A stretch of 64,000 bases of DNA from Kingdonia uniflora (taxonomy: Eukaryota; Streptophyta; Magnoliopsida; Ranunculales; Circaeasteraceae): contig JACGCM010000155.1 of assembly GCA_014058105.1 (NCBI GenBank), positions 372,001 to 436,000 on the forward strand, written 5' to 3'. Made by a program: the position numbers and the translations under genes. Shown piece after piece: positions 21,615-33,706 of the stretch (the first letter of the stretch is position 1; each line of letters starts with the position of its first letter). Below the pieces are notes generated by a model. The model did not search any database and was not told the DNA's origin. It saw nothing but the letters and a program-made list of their open reading frames with translations.

Positions 21615-21938
21615 CTAGTTGCAATCACATTCCTCTTTCTGTAAACTGTCTGAAGAGCCATAAGAAGAATCATAATCTGGCATGTTACATCTTGCATTCA
21701 TATATTCTAAATACCTCATTGCCAGATACTCAGTTTCTAGATGGCCGAATTTGAATTCGAACTCAATTTTAGCTTGCACAGCTTCTTTTGCCTCCACTTG
21801 TTCCAGAACCTCATCTCTTTCTTCGCTAGGTGGGGAAACTGGGATGTGGACATTATCTTGGCTCTCGATGTCATCCAGGCGATAACACCTCGTAATTAAT
21901 TTATGCACCCATTCAATACATCTAAACCCCATTGCCAT
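21615..21938 (-). CDS. Hypothetical 107-aa acidic protein
   Basis: ATG at 21938, stop at 21615. The sequence is non-repetitive, with Glu/Asp-rich central and C-terminal parts (EERDEVLEQVEAKEAVQAK; DSSYGSSDS) and a Cys-rich last few residues. TTTCAG lies just 5' of the ATG and could be a splice acceptor, making this a terminal exon. No family recognised. Base composition is richer in GC than its flanks, which is mild support that it is, or was, coding. Confidence 0.35.
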   Translation of the reverse strand: MAMGFRCIEWVHKLITRCYRLDDIESQDNVHIPVSPPSEERDEVLEQVEAKEAVQAKIEFEFKFGHLETEYLAMRYLEYMNARCNMPDYDSSYGSSDSLQKEECDCN

Positions 21939-22859
21939 TCTGAGGGCTCTGAAAGAAGAACATCACCTTTAACACATTACAACAAAACCCAAACTAAAAC
22001 ATAAAACAAAATTAAAACAGGGCATAAATGTCGAAGATAAAGATAATCGACAATTTATCGTCGATCATCATAGTTTCCGACAAAAAGATCGTGTAGGAAT
22101 TATCGATTGCCCATATCAACAGCAATTACAGTCTGACACTTTGGCTTAACGCATGGGTTTCGCAATGGGTTGTGTATATCTTCAGTTGTAAAAAAGACTA
22201 ATACTCATTTCATTGCAGGGGAAATAACTTAGAACAATATTGAATTACTCACCTCTATTGTTTTGGTCTTCTAGGTGCTTGTTCACCAAGTTTATGCAAT
22301 CAAGGAAACTGTGGTGAAATAGGGGAACTGCTGCTTGGGACCGTTGCTCTCTCTATAAAACCGTTGCTTGAAGAAATGGGGAATTGTTGTTCGGGACTGA
22401 GAATACCCCTAATTTTCATATCTGAAGAAGCTCACGAAATTTAAAAAACAAAGCCCTTTTGCTTAATCACTATAAATTCAACCCTAGATCTGATGAAACA
22501 CAATAAATTCAACCATACAAATTCAACAACATCTGATGAAACTCGTAATTTGCTGTGGGAGAGAGAGGAGAGAGAGAAGAGGGAAAGTGACTAAACACAA
22601 CAAATTCAACCCTACAACTTCAACAACATCTGATAAAACTCGTCATTTTGTAGTGGGTTTTGTGATTACCCCAGTGGTTGCTATGATCTGAGACTCAAAC
22701 CTAAAAGAGAAATCCAAAAATTGCCACCTCTGATAAACTAAAAACCCTAATTTCCTCCTTTAACAACATTTACAAAGAGAGAATGGGAGTATGTCGGTTG
22801 ATTTTTGATTCCCCTCTCTCGATTATGTCTAGCAATAAAACCCTAACAATAGGAATGGT
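21939..22859. other. Upstream of hypothetical gene, no gene seen
   Basis: Contains degenerate direct repeats of the phrase aattcaaccctacaa/acatctgatgaaactcg at about 22480-22640. No ORF, RNA gene or transposon end recognised. Confidence 0.35.
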
Positions 22860-22975
22860 TGGAAGAGAGAGAGAGAATTTGAGGGGAGAGAGAGAGCTCA
22901 TAATTCAAACTATATAAGTGAGGACCACGTGAGGAGAGTGCCACCTCATGAGAGAGAGAGGGAGAGAGGAATCCA
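22860..22975. repeat. GA-rich microsatellite tract
   Basis: Interrupted (GA)n runs (gagagagagag) on the + strand around gaccacgtgaggag. No coding content. Sequence 22976-23094 after it shows nothing notable. Confidence 0.7.
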
Positions 22976-23094
22976 CCTCATTCGAAAAATACCACCTCAT
23001 TTCTTCTATAGGAAAACCTCAATTTATAGGATCTACTTGGGTCTCCTTTCCTAGGTCCTCGAATCCGTCCCCTTTTTATAAATAGGATTTAAGA

Positions 23095-23534
23095 CATATT
23101 TATGACTCTGCCTCTACTAAAATTGATGCTCTTAAATCTTTGTCTTTCTTCTTTGCTGTAGTAGATGGTATTTGGCAAGCTAGAAATAAATTTGTCTTTC
23201 AAGGAATTAACCCTTGATAGTTTCTCTCTCTTATAACGGGCAGCTGCTACTTGCATTTCATGCAATTCTCCTTTGTCTTCTACTTTACACTCTAATAACC
23301 ATATCTATATGTTGTTATGTTATAATAGAGGTGGTTATTTGTTGATGACTGTCATGTTGGTTTGGGTTACATACTGAATTGGCTTCTATGGTGATTTTTG
23401 GGTCTATAATATTATGCCTAGCTGTATATAACTCTAGTTCCATGCTTGGCTGGATCATGCGATCTGCCAAACAATTGTATCTTTATGGTTCTCTGTAATA
23501 TTATGCCTGCTTTGTTTAAAAATAAAATAAAAAC
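23095..23534 (+). mobile_element. LINE 3'-terminal fragment (copy 1, uninterrupted)
   Basis: Begins in coding remnants (IDALKSLSFFF, then GIWQARNKFVFQG), the WxARN block that precedes the RNase H of plant LINE ORF2, and ends in aaaaataaaataaaaac. A closely similar copy lies at 38295-38457 plus 53458-53690, where it is split by the 15-kb Gypsy element. The present copy therefore shows the unoccupied site (cagctgctacttgcatttca, about 23264-23283). Confidence 0.75.
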
Positions 23535-23737
23535 TGTTAGGAGTTGGGTCCAGCCCAAGGTAGGAGCCCAACTGGGTTTATGAGGAGAGTTTAAGTAGGA
23601 TAGGTAACCTTTGTTGTAGAGTTATCCTCTTTGTATTACGTACAGAGAAACAAGTTTTTCAATCAATAAAGATTATCCTTTCTTCTCTCAATTTCTTTCA
23701 ATATAGAACTGGTAGATTATTCTATTATTCCTTAATA
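23535..23737 (+). repeat. Probable Copia-type LTR (about 200 bp)
   Basis: Starts TGTTAGGAGTTGGG directly at the end of the LINE tail. It contains aatcaataaagattatcc (poly(A)-like) and ends near ttcctta just before atacgttatcagtacg, which resembles the primer region of one class of plant Copia elements. The terminal CA is not preserved. No second copy of this LTR was found in the window. Confidence 0.45.
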
Positions 23738-24808
23738 CGTTATCAGTACGTAGAGCTAGTGGATCAAGAGAAGAAAGAACTCTCCAAAATTAGAGTTTTC
23801 AGGGAATTCTAGCAATCAGAAGAGCTATTTTTCAATTTAGATTCAATTTTTCTCTAATCTATGATATAGGATATCTAAATATGGATTAATAGTATTTTTA
23901 CCTATTTTTTTCGGATGAAAAATAACAAATTTTGATTTTTTTTACCCTTGATTAAGGGCTGTTTTTAGACAAATTTTTCTTTCTCTGTGGACTTCAGATA
24001 GAGGCGAGACCAATTTTTTTAGGTAGCCTATCCCACGAGCTTTCCAAAGGCATATGGCAGGTCTCAAGGAGATGTCCCAATCGCCGGGAAAGTGACGTTA
24101 AAACTAGGCAGTTTCACGGCCAAAAATATCAGTTTTAGGTCATGATGATGCCAGCAAATAAAATATTATTTTTTAAATATTATTTTATATTTATCTGATG
24201 ATGACGTTATCATTATCCACTGTGTTGACGTCAGCAGTGACAAGTATCGAGGATACGTGGTATGCTGAGGTGGCAGTGACACGTGGTATGATACGTGACA
24301 GGCACGTGTGGTAACACGTGGTAGTCATTGGACCGGCCACCGAAGTGACACGTGACATGCACGTATGGCACGTGTGGCAGTCACGTACGGGGCACGTATG
24401 ATAGAGACGTGTGGCAGTCACGTGTGCAGACCGTTTGACCGGGTCAAACCGGTCCTGACCGGTCAACCTGGTCTAGGCCTTGACCCAGACCGAGTCAAAC
24501 CAGCCCAAGACCGGTTCAGACACTAAATTGGCTATAAATATCCTATTTTTTTTGGTCAAATCGAGTCAAATAAGTTTTGAAAAATTTCAATTGACTGGAC
24601 CTACCCCATGGGGGACCCATTTTTAATTTTTTTTATAAAAAATATTTTTAATTTTTTTTTAGGAACGCGTGTCTTGCATAGGAAAACTGACTCACTTATA
24701 TAGGATACTAGTTTTAGCACCTCGTACTCCACACGACTTGAATACAAAATTTCTTTAAGTGTGTTCGTAAGATAAGTTCTTTTGATCATTAATATTTTCT
24801 CTAATAAG
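23738..24808. other. Retroelement leader-like sequence with ACGTG cluster
   Basis: No ORF. At 24250-24430 about a dozen ACGTG/CACGT motifs occur in under 200 bases, in phrases like acgtgtggcagtcacg. Then comes a region of repeated accggtc/ggtcaaac words (24430-24520). This could be the untranslated leader of the Copia element. Confidence 0.4.
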
Positions 24809-25278
24809 AGCATCTCCTAAAGTACCTCACTAACTTGTTTTCCAAAGTGCCACATAGGATTTTCAAGCTCCAACAACATTTCACTGACTTGGATTTTCAA
24901 CTCAAAAAGTAAGGTTGAGTCTTGTTTTCCAAGACTCAACCTTGCTTTCTTACGTCGCAATTGGGTTCCCAAGTGTTGGGCGTCTGTTTGTTTTCTAATT
25001 GGGCGCCTAAGGTTTGGGCGCCCAATTGTTTTTCTTACAAAAAATTCAAATTGGGCACTTAAGACTTGGGTATCAAATTGTTTGTTTTAAAAAAAAATTC
25101 AAATCAGGCGCTAAAGACTTAGGAGCTTTATGAAAAGAAAAAATAAAATAAAATGGGCACCCAACAGGTAGGCGCCTGTTAAAAAAAACAAGTCAGGTAC
25201 TGTTGGAAGAAATGTAACTTCACTCACTTGGATTTGGTTTTTTTTCAACCAAGTGAGTGAGGTACTTTAGGAGATACT
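24809..25278. mobile_element. MITE, hAT-like, 470 bp
   Basis: The terminal inverted repeats AGCATCTCCTAAAGTACCTC (left) and AGTATCTCCTAAAGTACCTC (right, reversed) continue with CACT-ACTTG on both sides. Flanking octamers ctaataag (24801-24808) and ctaatatg (25279-25286) match at 7 of 8 positions, the duplication length of hAT elements. Internally it has no ORF but repeats of the word ttgggcgcc/ttgggcac. Non-autonomous. Confidence 0.75.
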
Positions 25279-27399
25279 CTAATATGCATAATTTAATTTA
25301 AAAGAGAAGTACGTAATAAAGAAAATGAAAGGATGTTCGTTTTGTTTTTTAGGAAAATAGTTTGTATATGTAGACTTAATTAACTCATAATGGCTATTAA
25401 TTTGCATTAATTTGAATGGCAAAAATACCCTCTAAAATTACACAAAATACTACATTAACCATTACCACATGATGTTCTATTCTTTTAAGAATTGCTGAGG
25501 AGAGTTCTCTATCCTCCAAATTCCTTATATTTCATATAAAGGTATAGATAAGTAAATTGATTAATACCTATTTAAGTATCTTACGATAGCTAATAGGATA
25601 TTAATGGTATTCCCCTAGGATACAAATTATCATGATCAGGGATTACAAATAATATAAAACCAAGACTAATTTAGAATACGACTAGGAGTCATATCTAAAT
25701 CACAGTTAATTGTCAATGACAAATAATTAGAGCTCAATTGGGAATTGACTTAGTCTTATTTCTGAAAACTTGGTATCTGAGGAGCCAATTTTTTGTATTT
25801 AGATACAATTAGATGTTACATGATAACATTTAGAGGTATATAGACACTAATAGCAACCTATAGTACCTTAAAATGTTAGTTCAAATACATGCATAATCTA
25901 CCTATTTTGTGAACCCAACAGACTTTAAGGCAGAACCACTTGTCAGCTAAACATCTAATACCCTTCATATTTGTAGCAAATAGGTTATTTGGCTAGAATA
26001 TACCAACCTTATAGAACTTTAGAGATTAGAGCACCCTAGTTGTTAGAATAAGGAGTACAACATCTAGTGGTTTTGAATAACTGTTTTGGCTAAGACTCTT
26101 TTAAAATACACTTTAAAGTTAAGATTACTATTTTACAGGGTAAAATTGGAATTTGATGCTTAATAGGATATGAACAAGGTTTACCTACAAGTAATGATTG
26201 GGAATCACTAACTTGAATACTATGAATTGCCTTTATGCATGAAATGTTTATCAAATACTACTACTGATATTGATTACATGCATAATAGATGTTGGTGACA
26301 CTCAAAATATTGAGTACTTCCCATACTGTAATTTCTATTTCCGGTACCAATAAACTTGACCTGTATGGATACTAAAATCCATCTGCCATTGCAGAATCTG
26401 GAAAAGACTATTGTTAAAAAGCAATGAGTCTCTAAATAACAAAGTAGGAGCTTTGTTTGCACCCCTGCCTCCATATTCAGGAAAACTTGGTAATGGACTA
26501 CCCTATACTAATATAGCATTATATGACTGCGGCAAATTTTTTATTTGGCAGTACAACTCCACTATAATCTCACATGGAGAAATAGTTAAGGAAAATAGAG
26601 ATATTGAGAATATTTTATTATATTTTCTACGCTTCAAATATTGCGCTTCCGAGGCAACATTTGATAGATCACTGTGCATGCAGACCTAATTCAAGTTTTC
26701 CTTATTTATGAGCAAAACAATAAGCTACTGGTTAGGAACCTCAAGCTTATACCTACTAAGAGTAAACATATAATAAGGTCGCATAATGGTAGGTCTAGTG
26801 ACAGGTAAAGTTGCGAACAAGGTCATAATCATGGATTGATGAGAGGTGGTAACAATGGCAGGATTAAATTCCAGCCATCAGTAAAAAGAGGTAAGGGGAA
26901 CAAGAAGTTCACCAATGGACCAAAATGGAATAGAAAGAATTCTAAAATGGATACGAGATAGTCAGGTACGAGATTGCAAAGGCACCCCATACGATCCAAA
27001 GAGATCAGCCTCAGACTTATCACGTGATCATAGCTAGCACAGATCACGCTACGACAGAGTCTACCGCTTTAGATTCCTCCCATGATACCAATGCAACATT
27101 GGATCAAGTTTTCATAATAAACATTAGTAAATTCTCAATAGATGAATGATGTCATCTAGAGAACATTTCCAAGTAGTAACTTTACTTGTTGCATAGTAGG
27201 AGTTTTGCTTTATTAGTTCTATTATTGACTGAGTTGGGAACTCTTCAGTGTTTAGTTTAATAGAATGCTCGTGATATGCACTGGTTTAGTATTCCATCTA
27301 TGTGATATTGTTCTTTGATTTTTTTTGTGAATTTATTGTTTGAGAAGTAGTTAAATTCTATGTATGATAGTTGATATACTATATGCAACTCGCCTATGG
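25279..27399. other. Degraded sequence, probable Copia gag remnant region
   Basis: AT-rich, with one longer ORF at 26411-26689 that has no domain I recognise. Its position between the LTR-like sequence and the protease remnants at 27.4 kb suggests old gag DNA, but I cannot show it from the residues. Confidence 0.3.
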
Positions 27400-30300
27400 A
27401 TCTATTTGCTCATTGGGCATGACCGATAATCGGATGAGTGACGACACATGCCTAAGAGACATTAGTACCACGCACTCGATCCTTTTAAGATATGAATATA
27501 TTTATTGTCTAGCCTTGTGCATTGGGGATGACATGAATATCATTGGCGCGACCAACATGATAAAATGTACTGAGTGCGTCACGCTATTACTCTCTAAAAG
27601 GGGGGATACGGGGTATGTAGTTCACTTTATACACTAGTAAATCCAGTCGGATTTTACTGAGTTTGGGGAAATACATGATAATGCTTATCACGTAATAGCT
27701 ATCGGAGAAAATAACAGACAAGTTTTTGTACATTCACTTCAAGTCTAAAGGTTAGAATATCCTATTGGAAAAGTTTCCAATATACTCCTCAGGGCTCGGA
27801 TAGTGAGGAGGATTATCAGAATTACATCTTAACTTTCCTTAAAAGGAGAGAAGATCCTGAGAGTGTTCGTGTAATGATTACTTTCGAGAAAAGTCTATTA
27901 ATTTATCCAAGTATGACCAAGGTGGAGTGGGATCTCCAACCTTTGCTTCAAACGCATCCATGAAGACACATGTGGACCTATCCATCCACATTACAGCCCA
28001 CTTGAATATTTATGGTCATAATAGATGCATTTAGGAGATGGCCTTATGTTTGCTTATTATTAAAATCTAGGAATGCTATGTTAACACAACTTCTCACTTA
28101 GATCATTCGATTGCAGGATCAGTTCCTGGATTAACATACCAAAGTCGATCGATACGACTTGACGGGGGCTTGAGAGTGTGACTCATAGGCTTTGGATGAT
28201 TATTTTACTGCTAATGGGATAGATGATTGAGCATCGTGAGTACCTCATACCATACCCAACTCGGGAATTGCAGAGAACCTAATCAAGAGATTTAGGATAA
28301 TTGCTAGGCCATTGTTATTACGATCACAGCTTCCGGCTAGTGTGAGAGATTTGTATATTTTCTTCCGCATCACTGATTAGGGTTTGTCTCATAGAAAATC
28401 ATTAAAAAAAATTCCCCCAAAAGCGCCTAGTAACTGGGTCAGAGCTCAGTGTCGCCCATCGATGAACATTTGGATATTCTGTATAGGTGCCAATCGTACC
28501 AAAATATATGAAGATGGGACCCTCAACGTCGGCCTGGTATTATTTGGGTTATGATTTTCATTTATCACTGGATATTTAGAACCCACTGACGATGTATATA
28601 CTGCAGGGTAGATAATTGTCACTTTAATGAGCTGATATTCCCAGTATTAGAGGAAGATATGACAGTCAATACTGAGAATGTTTCCAAGAGGTCTTGGAAA
28701 ATACCATCGTTATCTCATCTAGATCTTTATACATAAGTTAGGTGACCATAAGGTTTAACGGATTACAAACCTCTAATAGGTCGTAAATAAATTGTTAGAC
28801 ACATTCACAAATACTATTGAAGTACCACAAGTGTATGTACCTGTAAGTAATACACCTACACAGCAGAATGTTCTGGGGGAACTAGTATTGTAGCTGAATA
28901 TTCTAGGAGAATTAGTACCGCAAAAGAATCTGAGGCTCGCGCTTAGTGCGGAGCACCGTTGGAAGAAAGTATTATTAGCCAGAGAGCTACAAAATATGGG
29001 ACAAATGTGACAAATGGCGTAGTCGGTTCATCGAGGATGAAACCACTCATCGATGAGGCAATAGTAGCTACGCGACTAGTTGATGCATTACGAGACTAGC
29101 TCGGCGTGACACATACTCGTATGATAATAGGAAGATATCGATCTATTAAAAATCTATAATTACACAACGTTGGATTGTTTGGTAGACATTTGTCGACAAT
29201 GCATTTATATTCGTTGATGTGCTCGCCATCAAGGTTGAGGATTCAGAACCACTTATTGTATATGATTGTGTGTTGTAGTACATTGGCCAAAGTGGGCATC
29301 TAGAATCCAAGCGGAGCTCAGCTTGCTAGCATAATTCAAAGTGATACAATTGAGCCTGTCAGTTATAAATGGGAAGGGTACGGAAACACGATTAACTCAG
29401 AGAGATTATTTGATCAAGGCAAGACTAGTGCCCCAGAAATCTTTAAGAGATCTGGCATCGATTACATTGTGACCTATTACCCGGTTATGGATGCCATAAT
29501 ATTTCGGTACTGATCAGTCTATCAAGTTGTTGAGGACAAGCTAGACATGCGTCTGATGTAAATACCGTGTATCTATATGGGAAACTAGATACATATATCT
29601 ACATGAAGCCACCTGGGGAGGTATAAGCTTCTGGAAGCAATTAAGCCTGACACACGAGGTGTGTATATAATAAAACTGGAAAAGTTATTGTTGACTTGAA
29701 GCAATCAGGGTCTATGAGACATAGAAAGTCGACTGAGTATTTGACGGTTGGGGACTATTCAAATATCCTTATCTTCCCATGCGTTCTTATTTAGAATACA
29801 GATATTAGCTTCACTCATCATTACAATGTACTAAATGATTCGGATATCATTAGACTTTTGAGGGAGATTGTGAGTGCCGTCGAATACCTTAGAATTAGGG
29901 TTCGTTCTACTCAAAATACTAGTGTATCTGATCGGTATAAAATATTGGGGTCTGTTATACTCGAAATGGTAATCGATAAAATATAGAGTACACCAATACA
30001 GAGTACTTGTCAGACTTACATAGAAGTCATTATTATATGGATTATGAATTCATGTACGGGGATACATAAAGATTTTTAGAGATCGATGAAGCAGACATCG
30101 GTAGCTACATCCTCGAACCACGAGGAGATTCTTACACTTCATGAAACTGGCAAAGAATGATGGTTACGCTCCAAGATACATCAATTGAAGTTGTGGCGTA
30201 TTCTATCCAAGAAAAAGCATCAACTATGTCTAAAGGCAATTTAGCTTGCATCATTCAAGCCAATGGTGATAGAGTGAAACACATTTCACAGAAGCCATTC

Positions 30301-30470
30301 CATCCTTATGAATTATAAAAGGCGAATGAGATTGGCGTTGTTAAAGATATTTTAAAAGACATTTTTGCAAACCTATTCACGAAGACTCTTGCACAACTTA
30401 CGTTCAAGCAGTTAGTACACGAAATCGGCATGCAGAAGATTTATATATTAATATTTTAGGAAGATTGACG
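27400..30470 (+). pseudogene. Copia polyprotein remnant (protease, integrase, RT/RNase H), heavily mutated
   Basis: Landmarks in Copia order across all frames: a protease-like DISTTHSIL (about 27450, normally a DS/TxATTH-type site); an integrase C-terminal patch VPIVPKYMKMGP then YLGYDF (about 28480-28560); an RT block VYLYGKLDTYIYMKPPGE (about 29555-29620) and LKQSG (about 29695); and a C-terminal FKQLVHEIGMQK (about 30402-30440). Dozens of stops and frameshifts lie between. The YVDD block seems to be missing. An old, dead element; its link to the LTR at 23535 is not proven. Confidence 0.65.
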
Positions 30471-30726
30471 TCAAGGGGAGTAGTCTCATCCTGACGTGGA
30501 CACATGGATATTGTACTCTTTTTCCTGATAGTGTAGTTTTTATCCTAGGAGTTTTTACTGAGTAGAGGTTTTGATGAGGTAATGCATACGCGTCCACAAC
30601 CCATACTGGGCATAGGATTGTATTCTTTTCTTGCACAACTTTTTGCCCAAGGGGATTTTTATAGGCAGAGGTTTTGATGAGGTATGCAGAAGATTTATTT
30701 ATCAATATTTTAGGGAGATTGACATC
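30432..30726. repeat. Direct repeat with 247-bp spacing at the Copia 3' end
   Basis: gcagaagatttat...aatattttagg.agattgac.tcaag occurs at 30432-30477 and 30679-30725 with few differences; ggttttgatgaggta also occurs twice (30571, 30671). Probably a local duplication around the 3' end of the Copia coding remnant. Sequence 30727-31125 is LTR-like Copia 3' debris without a clear boundary. Confidence 0.6.
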
Positions 30727-31125
30727 AAGAGATGCTCAATTAGAAAAGAGGTAACCACGAGATGTGTTTATCGAGTCTATAAATGATTAAATTCTTGTAA
30801 GTTATTTTTAATAGTAGATTTTTAGTTATCGGGCGATTCAGTAGCGACTTGTGGGTTTTTCTCTTGAAAAATGTTTCCCACAAGGTTAAAATTATTTGTC
30901 TTTACGCTTTTGATTACTTGTTGCTAATACTAGATTATTATATCAACTTGAGCTAAGTTATAATTAGACAATTATATTAAAGGATTATCAGACCTATTTT
31001 ATTTGACCTAATTCTATCGAAATCGATTAATCTCAAGTAGTCTAAACTTTTAATTGGTAAGAGAGTGATCAAGTTCCGAGGCTTAACAACCTCCACATGG
31101 ATCCTATCTTAATTAATTGTGAATA

Positions 31126-31260
31126 ATGTATTCTGAGAAGTTTGGAGGTCCTGTTAATCGTCCTCCACTCTTTGATGGCAAAAATTATCTATACTGGAAA
31201 GTTTGGATGATTGTAATCTTATAATCGCTTGGGGAAGATGTATGGATTGCGGTAAGTGAG
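31126..31260 (+). pseudogene. Copia-type gag N-terminal fragment
   Basis: ATG at 31126 followed by VNRPPLFDGKNYLYWKVWM, the start of the UBN2/DUF4219-type Gag of plant Copia elements, then a stop (TAA) and continuation GEDVWIAV in the same frame. It is in line with Copia debris to the left and may be the start of a second element. No LTR recognised next to it. Confidence 0.6.
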
Positions 31261-32553
31261 CTTAAGTACTAAGTCCAGATGGGGACTTTATAGTGTTTAT
31301 TTCAACTTTAAAATGCTCACATGCCCCTACAAAGTACACAATATGTTAGAGTCTGAATGGGAAGTCCCTATGTGTAAACAAGATAGAATGTTTGAGTTCC
31401 ATATGTAAAAAATTGCGTTCTCCATTCTTCTTTTCATCTTTTTCATTCAATCACATCTATTAATCATTGATTTATGTCTGTTAGTTAAAACCTATTAAGC
31501 ATCTCTAGTAGAGAGGCTTAAATTAAAAAAACATAAATATAAATAATCTATTAATGGTGAGAAACGACTATGAGAGGACAATTCACATCAAATTTCTCCT
31601 TCTACGGAAGATTTCGATCTCAAAATCGACAAATATTTGAACATCATGGAACTCAAAACTCTTTGATGTGGTATACCCATTTTTCAAACCTCGTATTCTG
31701 CCTCGAAATTTTTCGTAGCCCATGGTTGTACTCTAATGCAGGGGTATAATGTTGTCACTAATATCCATATATTGAAGAACGTCTAAACATAAAATAAACA
31801 ATTGTATTCGCTTCGCAAAATTAACTAAGAAGCCTTCCTAAAACGAATCAGCAAACTCTTTCTTAATGACATCATCTAGATACACGTCAAATATTGATGG
31901 TTTGTTTCAATAAACGACTGGGGGAAATTTACTATTTTGTTTGAAAGTACGATTCCTGAGAGCCTGGTTGGACACGTGATTTGCATGCAGGTGGTGCTTT
32001 GCGTGAAGCGCACATATCTGTAGAAACTAGGTCTGGGTCTAGAGCATTACCGGGAATGCGAGTTGAATTGGGATTGTCACATGCTTACATAGTGATCTAG
32101 GTGGTTTGTGGGGTTGTATTGCTGTTGAGCCCATCATAAATGTCCCCTTAAATTTTGATGAAGTGATTGGTGGGCCTGAATATGTAAATGGGTGGGTGCT
32201 TGGTTGGTGGAGATGAGTTGGGTGATGGTTTGCATGTAATTGTGGGATGTTAGTACATTTGTCCCAAATAGATTTAAATATGGGTTTCACATGTTAAAAT
32301 GTGTGCGTTGCATTAGTGTCGAGTTTGATTTTGGCTTGAGCCGGGTCTAGAACGGTTGTTGTGCCTGGATCTGAATCGAAACATCTCTCTTTCCGTATAC
32401 GAAAACGATTATAATGCCAATTTAATGTAAACTATCAACACGGAAGTAAGATTGAGAAGTGTTTTATGCTAATTTAGGCCTAATTTAATATTAGGGCTTT
32501 ATCTTACTCTAGAACACAAACTGAAGTATAAACTAATTAACTGGATTTATTGC
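31261..32553. other. Intergenic, no gene seen
   Basis: Between the gag fragment and the MULE. AT-rich, only short ORFs without domains. Confidence 0.35.
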
Positions 32554-32645
32554 TTAATTAGCTTTTAGTCCCAACATAATGACCACGAATTGCGCTAACC
32601 CCCTATCATTGTCATTTTTAGCTTTTAAACCCTAAAACACCCAGG
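32554..32645 (+). repeat. MULE left terminal inverted repeat
   Basis: Starts ttaattagcttttag, includes cataatgaccacgaattgcg and ends near taaaacaccc. Matches the reverse complement of 37989-38080 with roughly one mismatch per eight to ten bases. Confidence 0.85.
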
Positions 32646-33029
32646 AGCTGTTAGCTTTTTTAAAAATACCAAAATTACCCTTTTTAATATGTTTTAAGTT
32701 TTAAATAGAAAATCCACATGTTAAATAATAATCTAGTTGGAATATCCACGTAGACTAAGAAAATCTACGTGGACATTTTTTAGTGTCCACGTGGATTGAG
32801 AGCCAAAACTTTATCTTCTCCGCCATTAAAATCAAAAGATTCAAAATAGAAATTAAAACATCATCCATTAACATCAAAATCATCCATTAACATCAATATA
32901 CAAAACAAAAGCTAAATAACCCAAATAAAAAACCCTCAAAAAATGATAATCTATTTCTAACAAAACCCATAACTTGGGCTTCTTCCCAAAAAAGGTCCCT
33001 CATTAAAACTCAAAACTAAACTAAAAAAC

Positions 33030-33088
33030 CTAATAGAGCCTCCTCCGCTTATGAGGAGGAGGTTCATCATCTTCATCATCTACATCAT

Positions 33089-33129
<41 letters not shown>

Positions 33130-33287
33130 CCACCACCACCACCCTTCAACAACTCCTGGTCTTCCTTCACGTCAAAGTCCTCTTCGGGACATTCGTCCGA
33201 GTCCGAGGTGTAGTCGGTTGGTTGCTCCCCTTCATCACTATCACTATAATCCATTGTTGGAGGAGTTAATGGAAGCAAATCTGACAT
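33030..33287 (-). CDS. Acidic 85-aa protein encoded in the MULE
   Basis: ATG at 33287 behind a CT-rich leader. Residues 1-50 are Ser/Asp/Glu-rich. Then come a Gly run, a 12-residue Asp run interrupted by Gly/Val, and a basic end PPPHKRRRLY that could act as a nuclear localisation signal. It is transcribed divergently from the transposase across a shared 420-bp intergenic region. No known domain. The Asp run comes from a CAT/ATC trinucleotide repeat (33095-33128), so its length is probably variable. It might be an accessory protein or merely an ORF on a microsatellite. Confidence 0.45.
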
Positions 33288-33706
33288 TGTTAGACTTGAG
33301 AGAGTGAGGGTGAGAGAGAGAGAGTGAGAGAAATAATGGAGGAAGATCGAGAGGTTGGAGTGTTAAGACTTGGGGTTACAAGTTTTATAGTTTTCAAACT
33401 GACAAACATCAATCAACGCGTCTCTCCAAGGTCTTCCTCTCTTTCCAAGTAACCACTCTATATACCTAGCCATCATTACCCTATTTTTTAGATTTTGCTT
33501 TTAGACCCTCTGTGTTTCAAGACTGTTAACTTTTAGACCCTGCACATTTCAAGCACGTGATTGCACAAGGTATTTTAGGGCACAACATAACTCGATTGCC
33601 AATTACCCGCCAATTAATTGTAATTTGTAATTTTGAGATTGTTTCAAAGTTTTTACAAGTATACAAGGTAAGCTAAAATTTGAATTTTCTAATATGCCAT
33701 TTGACC
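33288..33706. promoter_or_regulatory. Divergent intergenic region inside the MULE
   Basis: Shared 5' region of the acidic gene and the transposase. It holds a GA-rich tract (33306-33330) on the + strand and internal copies of the terminal repeat core, gcttttagaccctctgtg (about 33500) and acttttagaccctgcac (about 33526), which may be extra transposase binding sites. Confidence 0.4.

Noticed and set aside
24191..24466. 91-codon Cys/Thr-rich ORF on the - strand
   Set aside because: It reads through the ACGTG repeat cluster; the repeated His-Thr-Cys words come from the DNA repeat, not from a protein family.
33051..33269. Ile/Thr-rich ORF on the + strand
   Set aside because: It is the mirror of the (CAT)n repeat in the acidic gene on the other strand; composition is a microsatellite artefact.
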